A DNA stretch of 64,000 bases from Petrosia ficiformis (Eukaryota; Porifera; Demospongiae; Haplosclerida; Petrosiidae), in assembly GCA_947044365.1 (NCBI GenBank), contig OX345636.1, positions 21,492,548 to 21,556,547 on the forward strand, in the 5' to 3' direction. The notes below the pieces were generated by a model. That model saw only the letters and a list, made by a program, of their open reading frames with translations. It did no database searches and had not been told where the DNA came from. The position numbers and the translations under genes are program-made. The first letter of the stretch is position 1; each line of letters opens with the position of its first letter. Below, piece after piece: positions 48,330 through 59,799 of this stretch.

Positions 48330-48580
48330 CTCGCAATTTAATTAAAACATAATTGGGCTTAAATAAACATTTGTTCACAAGCTTTGATAATTAAATACTA
48401 TAACTAAAACTTTAGAACTAAAATGATTCGACAGTTAATTAATTACTAAAACTAGAGGCATGTAATCTTTCAATTGTTAATTAAAAACCAAAACTAAGCA
48501 AACTTCATTCTGATTAATTACTAAAACTTTTATTATGTGAGTTTGGATTTGCTAATTAAAACCAAAACTAAAACGGTTTG
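48330..48580. repeat. Degenerate tandem repeat, about 55-65 base period
   Basis: The phrase TTAATTACTAAAACT, with variants AATTAAAACCAAAACTAA, recurs about five times at roughly 60-base spacing, with unrelated sequence between occurrences. It does not code. Confidence 0.55.
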
Positions 48581-48639
48581 TACTGATCTAACTGAAATAG
48601 CACTAATATTATTTATATTGATATACAATTATCTATAAT

Positions 48640-49520
48640 TAATATCAAATATCTTGGCTTAGGCTTTGGTTGCCCTTTCTTCCTACAACAAAACCGTCTG
48701 TGGCATTCTAGCATAACTGTACATTAATCAGTCCATACCACATCTTAGTCTTGCGGGCCAAACTACGTTTTTTGGGTACAATGTCACTTAATTTGCTAAA
48801 AGTACTATGCTTTCATCCTTTGACAACTTTAAAAACCTCAGCGGAGAGTAATTGCTGGACCATTTTGTCAATATCTTTCATGTTATTCCTCCCGGAATGC
48901 TTATATGACTGACTAGAAACATTGTTTTCAGAGACAAATTATTGTTGTAATGCTGTTTCACTTTTTCAATGACTTGCCAGCTCTAACTATTCAATGTGAT
49001 GTGATGTTTGCACCTTGTCATGCAATTGAACCTTTGATTTCCCAATTCAAGTGCTCCATACAGAGGTCACAAGAGATATTCTTTTCAGCGCATCCCTGCG
49101 TATTGATGATATGGTTCCATTTCAGCTATGCAGCCATCCTTTGGGTGAATAACAAGTTGTGTTGAACAAGCAGAATAAACACTTCAATTGAATAATTAGT
49201 TCTTTCTTCGTTCCTAAATATCAGCAAAACATAATGGCAGCAACGAATGATTGGTCACCATCACTTTGACGAATTCCATTGTTGAATTCAATGAGTAGAA
49301 GGCCAAGAGATAACAGATGTGATGCAAATGCATTTACACGATTTAAACCAATACAAATGCATGAATCAGAACCAGAACTAAAATTACTATATGAAATGTT
49401 GACAAATTTGTCAACTAGAGTTCGGCAAGCAATAACAAACACTTTTCTTCTTTCTAAATCATTGAACTCTGAACTCCCCTTGGGAAAGTGAGTAAGAGAT
49501 AGAGCATCGTCCCTTTTACT
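48640..49520 (-). other. Possible decayed reading frame, unidentified
   Basis: On the minus strand, 48690-48900 reads NMKDIDKMVQQLLSAEVFKV and, after a stop, a basic DIVPKKRSLARKTKMWYG segment. Composition and length suggest an old protein-coding element rather than random DNA, but stops are frequent and I do not recognise the family. It may be linked to the reverse-transcriptase relic downstream on the same strand. Confidence 0.3.
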
Positions 49521-49949
49521 CATATGAAAAAGCTACATAGCTGCTGTAACTATGTGTGCCTCAACAACACTCACAAAAAAATCTTCACAAGTAGCAACAT
49601 CATTTTTAGGGGTTACAACTACATTCCTGCGATTTATCAAATTTCTTAACTGAAACATTGTCCCAATGTCTGCTGATGAGCAAACATTGTACAACATTCG
49701 CCATATAACCTACCCAAATATATATATATATATAATGAAACAAACTCATATACCTTTATCTACTTTTATAGCTTGCACCATGAAGCAATTGTTTATTCTC
49801 TATATTTACCCCCAAAAAGCATACTTTCGCATGCCAATCTTCACTAATTGATGCCAATTCTTCTAGATGCTCCTTTGGATGCTCTTCACAGTTCCTTAAC
49901 TCTTTAACTGCCTCTTGCCTTAGTCGCTGTTAGTTGATCGCCACCAACT

Positions 49950-51520
49950 AATGAATAATGGAAGTCATCCAAGATGACTTCCTTCTCCTTGTCATCATCC
50001 ATCTCAGCCATTTCTGTTGACGCTACAGTTGGAATGTAGTTGCGTAGCTCGTCATTAACGCATACCATGTCTTCTTAGTTAATCTCATTCTTTAGTGAAA
50101 TACCAAGAGGTTATTCCAGGGAGCGTGTGGGTTGAATACTCTAACATCCAGGAACGTTTTCTCATACCTGCCTCCCCAAAAACCACTAACCGAAATGTCT
50201 AGTCTTGCCTCATTAGCTGAATTTGTATGGTATCATTAAAACCTTCACCCGACAAAGGCTATAGGTGGGGCTCTATGCAGACATCCTGACAAACCTCGGT
50301 TAGCAAGTTGACAGTAAAATCACGAAGTTCGTTATGACGGATGGCAGGAAAACCACCCTTTTTGCAAGATAGTGCATGTTCCACTGAAAAGCTGGCTCCA
50401 CATTCACAATAAACTGGTAGTTCCTTCGGTTGCAATCCATACCTAAGTGCCAACGCATCAAAGAAAGCTCTTTTATGTAAAGTGAAACCGAATTCGGAGA
50501 GTGGGAGCACTGAAAGCCACGAAGATGCTCCTTTCTCGCTGGCCAACTCTAGGGATTTCTTTTCACATGGTTCCATAGCATCTAATAGTTCGTCCGTTGC
50601 TGTCTATCTCGTTTATGACGATCAGCTTTAATCTCGTTTCTGATTCTTATCTGTGCACACTCGCAATCATAATCATATTCCCGTTTCCCAACACCCATTA
50701 CATTGTCCATAATCGGGCTTCAAATCTTTGTGGAGGCTTCGTACTCAATAGGGGCTTGTTTAGTCAGGTCACGAATGCCTAAACCTCCCAATCTAATCGG
50801 TAGTGCTAGAATCTTTCTGAATATTTTATTTGGTGGTGATCTTCCTGTAATTGCAGGGATGAGCAATCTTGATATACATTCTTCCAAACATGATGTGCAT
50901 CGCACATAGTATGTACAACCATTTGCTGGAGAGTCCATGAATTAAGGTGGCATATGCAGCATGCGACTGGGTAGTGGTGATTTTAGACAGGGTCTTAAGT
51001 TCATCTAACCATTGGTCCACCTTTTCCTTTACAAACTGTTCAATGTATTCGTCAGTCCCAATGGGTGCCCCAAGATGAGGTCTGCCTTGATTGGTGATTT
51101 CCACATTTGTACCTTCAAATACCCTTATAGCTGTATTGTAATATTCTGCTTTTGTCACTAGCCAAGTTTTAGATGAGTTAGGATAATATCCAAAACTTGG
51201 AGCAGATGAGTTTAAGGCATCCCACCATTCTCGCAAAGCAGTCACAGAGCCAACCGCGATGGCATCATCTGCGTACCATATCTGTTTAGCTTTTTTCGGT
51301 AATCTATTTATCAAAGGAATAACCCCCAATGTGTAAAACGACATTGAAAGTGGGTCACCTTGAGTAGTTCCTTCTTTCAATTCTATTACTTCCCCATCAA
51401 TAAATAGGTCGGAAGGATTACGATAACAGTTAATTACAGGTGTTGCAAGGGCCAGACAAATTGACAGTATGTTATACACAGCAGTTGTTCTATTCAGGGA
51501 GTTATATATAATTATTAGTA
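49950..51520 (-). pseudogene. Reverse transcriptase relic, family B (YADD)
   Basis: The minus strand 51479-50826 holds a 217-codon frame with the RT boxes EGTTQGDPLSM and IWYADDAIAVG (catalytic YADD), then GAPIGTDEYIEQFVKEKVD. A frame change near 50890 continues as IPAITGRSPPNKIF and RLGGLGIRDL. After a gap, 50259-50576 gives KGASSWLSVLPLSEFGFTLHK and a zinc-like CECGASFSVEHALSCKKGG, and weaker similarity with many stops continues to about 49950. The N-terminal RT half is missing (5' truncation), as usual for target-primed insertions. The family differs from that at 40600. Exact class (LINE or DIRS-like) is not decidable here. Confidence 0.82.
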
Positions 51521-51754
51521 ATTAACAATAATTATTAATAAACTGTAATAATTTTCAATCAGTTGTGAAGAATTTGTTGTCAGATGTGTGTGGATTTCTG
51601 TGAATCTTCTTGGATTAATTTCTTTACATTCTTCTGGATTTCTTTATATTTGTCTGGATTTCTTTACATTCTTCTGGATTTTGTTACTTTGCTGTGGATT
51701 TCTGTTGATTTCTTTGCTCCCATACGAGATTTCCACACTGTTGTGAACCCCTCG

Positions 51755-51990
51755 GTACTTGGTGCACGCCATGTTTGGTTGGCGTGGCTTTCGTGGTTTT
51801 GTACTTATTGCAATTGTAAAAATAGAGATTTTAGCTACATTTCCTCACTTTCAGGATGAAAAAGAAGTGATCAGAAGATACAAAGGTTGGTAGCTATTAC
51901 ACAAAATTGAGTCCTGTTATATTATATTGTATTATGAAACTGATTGGAGTCACATCTGCCCACTCCCATGTACCATCTTAACAGTTAAGG
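51755..51990 (-). mobile_element. Truncated copy of the TTAA-type element, inverted
   Basis: Matches the left 230 bases of the element at 21183 in reverse orientation, ending in CTGCCCACTCCCATGTACCA next to TTAA. It is more diverged than the copies at 21880 and 42008. Copy 2 of repeat R1 follows within ten bases. Confidence 0.7.
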
Positions 51991-51997
51991 TTAGCAC

Positions 51998-52442
51998 TTT
52001 CAATAGTTAACCCTTACAGCACTGAACGTGTTTTTCAAATTTCTTCCAATTTCCATCACTGGCGACTCTATTGCATATATTTTGGCCACCGTTCACTTTC
52101 TCTATTCCAAACTTGGCTCCTTTTCCGACATGGAGCACTACTTCTACCAACTCGCTTATCGGGACTCGAAAGTCCCCAAGCGCTTTGTAGGATTAAATCA
52201 AATACAGTGCTCTTCCTTTTTTGACTAGAACTGGCGTGAACAAAATGACCTCACTGCATGTTGGTACCAGCTACACTTACGAATTCAGGTTTTACAGCAA
52301 GGGAAATGCCTCAGGTACCCACCAGAGTGCATGGGCGGGGTCACTGAAATCACAATAGCGTGGGCGGCGAGGGGGCTGTGCCCCCTTCCAACCCCCATTA
52401 ACAGGGGGACACCCCTCTTTAAAATTTCCCCCGGAGTTGATG
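51998..52442 (+). repeat. Dispersed repeat family R1, copy 2
   Basis: Same family and orientation as 39688-40112. It shares GGCCACCGTTCACTTTCTCT, GGGACTCGAAAGTCCCCAAGC and the GTGGGCGGGGTCA end block, and extends into AAAATTTCCCCC. It lacks a conserved frame. Confidence 0.75.
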
Positions 52443-53932
52443 AATACTGCACCTCCTACAATATACACCGGCTGTATTTCTTATTCATCATTTATCACCT
52501 TAGTGTACACGCTATAATAGCAATTTTGGTGTTTGAATATTAAGTGGTGTAAAAGACCAAATTAATTATTACTTAATTACGTAATAATTATAATAATTAT
52601 GATAAATTACACAATGTATCCACTGTCAGTGTGCATACACCAATTCAAAGTGACATTTTGCATTCAAACAAATGATTACATATGTACATGTAGTACACGA
52701 TACCAAAAAAGAATGGTTTGCAACCCCTCAACCCAACCTCCCATGGATCCGGCCCTGTTAATTTTGTATCATATTATGTGTGTTGGTGAGGTGAATAAAC
52801 ATACTTTCAAATACATCTGACTTAAAACAGGAATACAGCATCATTAATGAAGAGAGTGTATCAAGTAACTATTATTAGCTATTTTCTCAGATAAAACAAA
52901 ACTGTTAATACGATGTCTGATAAAATCAAAGCAACTTATATATACTGATAGAGTAATACAAATGCAAAAAGTACAATTATTATCTTGCCTGAGACAATCT
53001 ACCAGTAAACAGTCACTTCGCACTCCTCACGTGTATAATATTATATCCTTGAAATATTGCATATTAAATATGAAATGCATAATTATATTATATTCAAGTA
53101 AATGAAGTTTAAAATATTACTGTGATATTATTTCCATTGACTGTAGTAGTACAATCCAGAAAATGGTGTTGAATATATAAAAACTAATAAAAATTATTCA
53201 TGCAATAATTATCTGGATTGAGTGTTTGAGTTAGATATTATAAATGTTATACTGTGTTAACATTCCAAATGCAATGCAGTCTTACATGTGTAGATCTATT
53301 TAACATTTTTTATGGCCTGTAGAGACTCCGTATAATTTCTTTCTGACAGTTTTGAACTATAATAATTTGATAAATGTTTGTGACTATATGTAAATATAGT
53401 TGATCTTAGCAAGTAAGAAAAACAAGTAATCATAATAAGTTATCGAGTTGCAGACATGAGAGAGTCATCAGCAATGACTAAGGATAGAATATTCAGTTTC
53501 ATCGAAGATCTGTAGACTACAATTTTGATTTTTCAGGCCAAAAGTTTCAGAGTATGCATAAAAATAGAGACACTAGGGCATCGGCAATGATTGATTTATA
53601 GTGACTGCAAAGCAATCATAGCGATACTTTTTCTGAATAATTATATCTCCTTGTTTCTGCTTTTTTTTAATTGTTGCTCGAGTCTCATGAGTCCTCCATT
53701 TAGTTCATGAATTCTATTTTATTCATGTGTGGAATATGTGTTTCTACATAAACTCTAATCCCCATTATTTAATAATGTTAATAAATTTTTATCAAAATAT
53801 TAAATGTACTAATATACATGTACCATAACAACAAAATAAAATACTGTATTTTCGACTAAAATATAAAGAAAACTACTTGTATTATGTAACTGATAATTAT
53901 TATAATGATTGTTATCATAATTATTGTTTCTA
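52443..53932. other. Long non-coding stretch
   Basis: No gene seen. A repeat end (CCCATGGATCCGGCCCTG) lies near 52740. The remainder is AT-rich and probably the 3' flank of the minus-strand MATH exon. Confidence 0.5.
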
Positions 53933-54441
53933 TTAATGTATAGTAATTTTGGATACTGCAAAACACAATTTATCGTTGTATATATATTTAGTATTAGTGT
54001 ATTCCAAATCACTGAGTGATATGAAGTCAGATTTTCCCCGTCCACCAGGAGCTTTCTCTCCTTGTGTGACTCTTGTACAATAAGGTAATGGTGCATTGTA
54101 ATGGTAGATAGTCTTCTCTACATGTCCCTTATCCTCTCTCCAGTTGAGTAGTCGAATGGTAATCTTACTATTGAAAGGACATTTTAAGCTCTCATCATTT
54201 TCACATTTCATGAGATGAACACTAACACCTACATGTGTACCTGTACCAGTACTGTAACCATTAGAATGTACTACTAATGCAAGTTTGTATCCATGTGGTC
54301 CGGTATAGAATGGGGTACTTCTCCATGTATCACCCACTCTCTTGTGTTCACTAAAGTTGTACATAGTGAGAGTACATGGAGGAAGGAGATAAGGGAACTC
54401 AGTTACAGATATAGGAATATACCAACTAGGTACATTTTGAC
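53933..54441 (-). CDS. MATH (TRAF C-terminal) domain exon of a TRAF-like gene
   Basis: One uninterrupted exon of 509 bases on the minus strand, with an acceptor (TTACAG) just above 54441 and entry in phase 1. It encodes a whole MATH domain. Signature segments are FSEHKRVGDTWRSTPFYTG, GYKLALVVHSNGYSTG (the Y-K-L-x-L-x-V strand), THVGVSVHLMKCENDESLKC, ITIRLLNW and DFISLSDLEYTNTKYI, then the final strand and stop. MATH domains of TRAFs form trimers and bind receptor tails. In TRAFs this is the last exon after RING, zinc-finger and coiled-coil exons, which is what lies upstream on this strand at 59.8-60.9 kb. This exon shows no damage. Confidence 0.83.
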
Positions 54442-54511
54442 CTGTAATATAATAAATTAATAATGATAAAGTATACTGCATATAATTTATGATATCAAGT
54501 GTATCCTTCAA

Positions 54512-55559
54512 AGAGGATATATATTATTAGTGACTGGATATACTATACTAGCATAATATAATAATTACTAATAATAAAGTATACATCATATAGCTCATGC
54601 ATAATATATCATTTGATAGTAAATTTGTTTGTGTTTATATTTTCTGTTCAGTACTCTACAAGATAAGAATCATGAAAACAATCATCATCTAGTTGATTTG
54701 ACTTTTTCAGTTCATGTAATTATCATTACATAATTTACTATCTCTATAGATATCCAGGTACTACTGATAATTTGATAATGATGTTAGCTGCCAATGTCAC
54801 TATACATACAGTAGCTACAAAAACGTCATCCTTGTAATTTTCATTGAAGAATGTGACAGAGTTTCCAGAGGACTGATAGACATGCAGCAAGTGTAAGAAT
54901 GCAATGGTAAGGCAACAGGTGATGTTATTTCCCAATTCATATCAGTATTAGTATATCAATATGTGCATCCAGGTTGGCTTATTTGCTATTTATAACAGGG
55001 TTCATAAATGTTTGAATGTGTTATGAGTAGATGTCTAGTAAATGAATAAGCATGTTCAGATTATTAGAAATGTAATAAATCTAGTTGTTAATGTCTGCAA
55101 AACTGTTAGGATAAAAACTGTGGAATATGACTCACAATGATTAGTCATGATTGTCTTGTACAATGTTAGCCCCAGGTTTACATCACTGGGTATCTGGTCT
55201 TCATTCATCAGGGAAGTGCATTAATAGGAAATATAAAGTATAACAACCATGTTCTACTCTAGCTATGGAAAACTGCATTTCCAGCGAGCCTTAAAATTCC
55301 TTGCTTGCTTCTTAATCTTGGGAACAGACTTACCAACTCCAATGTCACAATAATTATCTGAATTTTTTGAATCTTGGCCCCAGACAATAAACCATAGGTA
55401 CACGTGTGAACCACATTAATATCTAATTATTTGTAAGTGAAAATCTGAAATTATACAGTGATTATGAGACTCCACCAGGAACCTTCTTTTCGCAGTTATC
55501 TCAGGTAAATACTAAAGCATCAGGAGACGCCTAGACGCCCTCTGACGCAAATATGGTGT

Positions 55560-55562
<3 letters not shown>
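54512..55562. other. Intron or intergenic DNA, minus-strand TRAF region
   Basis: No clear exon. A minus-strand frame near 54744-54935 has a hydrophobic run but no splice or domain support. The stretch would be intron if the MATH exon belongs with the RING exons at 60.9 kb. Confidence 0.4.

Positions 55563-55611
<49 letters not shown>
55563..55611. repeat. TA dinucleotide tract
   Basis: About 24 TA units directly before the left edge of the Ty3/gypsy relic, a common insertion context in this window. Confidence 0.9.
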
Positions 55612-55618
<7 letters not shown>

Positions 55619-57680
55619 GTTGTAGTGTTTGACATATTGTTGTAGTATCTTGTACATGTCTATCCAATTATTTTAGTCTTTGTAATGTATGTTGTTTACT
55701 AAGATAGACGGCTATTCTACATTTAGTATATTTAGCTAGCAGTAAGTATAAATACGAAATAATTTTGTTTATAAAGATCTTTTTAAAGAGTTAAGTGAAT
55801 AATACCACATGGTGGCAGAGGTGTACTATGGTTCAATTACGTTTACAACCTCCAGAACTGTTTAACCTCCGAAACCCAGATGATTGGCCGAGATGGAAAA
55901 GACGCTTCAAACAGTTTCGTGTAGCATCTGGACTAATTGCTGATAATCCATCTAAACAGATCAACACACTACTGTTTTGCATAAGAGAGAAAGCTGAAGC
56001 AGTCTTAATGTCAACAAATATTACAGAAGATGAGAGGAAGGTCTATGATACAGTCATAATGGAACTCAATGCCTTCTTCAAAGTTCAGAGGAACATTATT
56101 TTAGAACGAGCAAGATTCAATAAGAGCAATCAACTTGAAGGTGAATCAGCAGAACAGTATATCATGGAGCTGTACAAACTAGCTGAAAATTGCAACTATG
56201 GTGATATGAAAACCGAAATGATCCGTGACAGACTGGTAGTAGGTATAAGAGACATTGTTCTATCCCAACACCTACAACTTGATGCTGATTTGACTGAGGA
56301 ACAGAGGACAAATGGAGATTCCAAAACTTTGCACCCCCTAGTTGTCCAAACACGCAAGCAGTACACTGCAAGGAAGAGCAGGAGATACTGCAAACCGGTT
56401 TACGATGGAAACCCTAGAGTCAAGACAAAACCATGCACTTGCTGTGTGTGGGAAAGGTGTATATCCCTGTGACAAGTGTCCAGAAAAAAATTCAACTTGT
56501 CATAGATGCCACAAATAGTTCACTACAGCTCTCAATGCTTTGCAATTCCAAGGTGGTTTATCTAGTTATACCTCAGCATGGATTAGATACCTCAGCATGG
56601 TTTACATCAATTGAACACAAAACTGCCTTTAAGCTTGACATGGGAGCCGAAGTGACAGCAATCTCAAAGATAACACATCAGAGACTGGGGGATCCATAGC
56701 TCGCCATTCTTGAAAAGAGACTTTATAGGCTTTCTCAACAACCACTCAAGTAAATAGTAAAAACAGTGACTTTTGCAATAGATTGTCTGAAGATGAGCCT
56801 CTTGTGACTAGCAGCAATCAAAGCTATGGATCTCGTTTCTAGAGCAATAGATTCAAAATCATTAATCATAAACAAGTTATTGTCAGTCTTCCAAGGACTG
56901 GGTAACCTTGGAGAGGAGTACAAAGCCAGGAGCAACACCTCACGCTCTGTTCACACCTGACATGTGCCACTACCACTTCCATCTAAAGTTCAAGAAGAGC
57001 TTGACAGGATGGAATTTCATAAGTGTTATCTCTAAAGTTGAGTAGCCTACACCCTGGTGTGCTGGGATGGTGGTGGTGCCTAAAAAAGGGGCTATCTGCA
57101 TTTGTGTAGATTAAAACCTCTGAATGAAAGTGCATCATCTACAGATGTCATGAGGCAAAGTACTTGTAGTGGTGCACTATCAAGTTGTTGAGAGCATCAG
57201 CCCTTACTGATGAAGATGACAGCAGACTGGAGGAAGAAACAGATGCGGTGATGGAACTCTGTGTGTGTCATTTACCAGCCAGCAAAGAGAGACTAAACGA
57301 ATACAGGAAGTCACAAGCCACAGATCTCTTATATTACGCTTTGCTGACATGGTTAGCCAGAGAAAGGGAGAATTGAATCAATTATCGGACCATACTGGCT
57401 GGTTTGTTGTGAACTGACATTTGGCAATAACAATCTCTTGCTCTATGGCAAATGTATTGATGTTCCTAAAGCACTCCAAAGACAAACACTACTGAAGATC
57501 CATCAAGCGCATCATGCAGGGAATTCAAAGATGTCGTCTACGTGCTAACACATCAGTGTTGTGGCATGAAATCACTGACATGATGAAGTAGTGTTCTATT
57601 TGTGCCAGAGACTACAAACCACATAAGGAGCCGATGATTCCATCTCAGTTACCTGTCTACCCATGGCAACAACAGATGTT
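55612..57680 (+). pseudogene. Ty3/gypsy retrotransposon relic (gag to integrase)
   Basis: Bases about 55615-55800 look like LTR and leader, ending in a CATGGTGGCAGAGG stretch that could be a primer-binding site. A gag-like frame follows (55795-56472) with LFNLRNPDDWPRWKRRFKQF, ARFNKSNQLEGESAEQYI and MIRDRLVVGIRD. A protease fragment with FKLDMGAEVTAIS lies near 56630-56670. Then come eroded RT (around GMVVVPKKGA with stops, 57060-57120), the pre-integrase segment CHLPASKERLNEYRKSQATD (near 57265-57325) and an integrase zinc region near 57480-57640. Most of RT and the integrase core is gone. It sits on the strand opposite the TRAF-like exons, in their putative intron. Confidence 0.85.
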
Positions 57681-59799
57681 GTATACTGTCTGTATATTAA
57701 TACTCCTATTTACAATTACATGTAACTTGTGATATTTACTAGTAACATAATTATAAAGTCATTAGTTCACTATCATATACTATATGAACCAGTGTGTTAT
57801 GAATGGAAAGATCATTACTACAAGTCAATATCAAGTATAATAGATAATGAGTATGTATTTAATTAATCACATGATGTATATAACTATTATATGTTATAAA
57901 CAAAACGGTGTGTGTAATTTGGATTGATACAATTTATATAACATAAAGAGTGTATTAACTATAAAACAATACATCAGGTGAAATATGTAAATATCAACTT
58001 GTACATTTCATGTTCTTGTAATTATAATTATCACACAAGATATAATATACACATTTCCATATTATTATATTTCATATAATATCATCTTATGAAACAATGA
58101 TGGATTTAGATTATATCAAAGGATAGTTATTGTGTAGTAATAATTAATATAGTTTCACTGACTATTCTACTTAGCTTGTCTGTTTACAAATAAAGTTGCA
58201 AAAATGTTTATTAGATGTAACTATATATTTGTAGTTTGTACTGTTGATTGAAGAGTAGTTGATATGAAGTACTCTTAAATCCACCATTATAAAATATATC
58301 ACATTTTTTTTATTTTTTTAATAATAAGAAATACACAATGTTTACTGAATTATAATTAGTCATGTACTAATGTGTGATATCGATTGTAGATATCTAATGA
58401 TAACTGATATACTGATCTGATATTATATCTACATGTATCTGATTCTATCAAGGAAAGTGAACATCAAAATAATTAATAGTACACTTATACCAATATCAGT
58501 TACATCACTCAAAACTAATCAATACCAGGTACTAAAAATAATGACTGATATTGATCAATTAGATTATAACTGATCAGGAATATATAAATAATATGTGAGT
58601 GTTGTTTATAATTAAATATGTTTAATATACTTTACTTTTATGTATAGTTTAATAACTGGCATAACAATAATTTCTAATGTACTATTTAATGACAAGAATA
58701 ATAAAAACCATTTCCAATAAAATGAAAGAAGATGTGGGGATGTCAAAACCCAAAAAGCATGTGAACAAGGTTAGGTGGGACCCAAAATTAAACAAACCAC
58801 TTCCATATAACCCTACATAAGTACAGCTTTTTGTATTTTGCTTTATAAGTACTTATGAAGGGGAACTATAATATATATTGTTAATTTTCTTCTGTTCAGA
58901 AAAGTTAACAATGTTTATTATAAATGGCGGAATAGAACGATACTTGGTAGTTTTGGGAGGAGGAGGATACCAAATGGGAACTACAATTCCTATAAAATTT
59001 AATATCTGATAATTAATTGTATGCTATAATTATATAAACTTTGTAATTATAAAAATTATAACAATTATAGACACATCGATTTAAAGGGTTGTCAATTATT
59101 TAGAATGGATATTATAATGGGTGAAGTTATGAATGTTTCAGTTTATAAAATTTAGTAATTATTGAATATCATTAGATATTATTAGTTACTAATGATATTT
59201 GATCCACTGAAGTTGGCTTAGCTGGAATTTGAGATTAGCTGGTATTCAGGGCTTCTGCACCTAATTAGGAAGGTCAAATATGTATTATACCGCATGTAAT
59301 CCATATACATGTATTGGATGTACTAATATAATTATCGTTACTTGTGATTGAATAGGCACATTGTCCATGTGTCACATGTCCACATGTCACTATAAATAAT
59401 ATATGTGATCGAGCAGGTCAAAAGTAGCAAAATGCTTTATTCCATTATAGTACAAAATTCACTGAAACCAAATACTATGATGATTTCAGTAGTATAATAC
59501 CTTGGCCCTGTTGTGGACTCACACAATGTTATAGTTTGTGTAGGACAAGCATTTAAAATATGCAATTTTCATAGTAATTAATAGTTGCTCTTGATTTAAT
59601 GAGTGTCTTCTCAAAATCTGAATAGAAACAACAACTGGAACAAGACAACCACTCCTTATAAAGAAGGTGAGAACAATAATAATAAAAACACTTGTATTTT
59701 CTTAACCAAACTTCGAATTTAATATTGATCCAAGCATTGTTTAATTTTTTGAAAATCACACAGTCTGGTTAACAACTCTCATGATTTTACTGATGAACT
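57681..59799. other. AT-rich stretch without recognised genes
   Basis: No exon, RNA gene or repeat with clear ends. Possibly intron of the minus-strand TRAF-like gene. Confidence 0.45.

Noticed and set aside
49221..49523. Opposing open frames of about 70 and 100 residues on both strands
   Set aside because: Neither shows a family motif, and both lie in a decayed repeat region.
54744..54935. Minus-strand 63-residue frame with a hydrophobic run, possible membrane exon
   Set aside because: No splice sites in phase with the MATH exon, no homologous pattern, AT-rich composition alone explains the hydrophobic residues.
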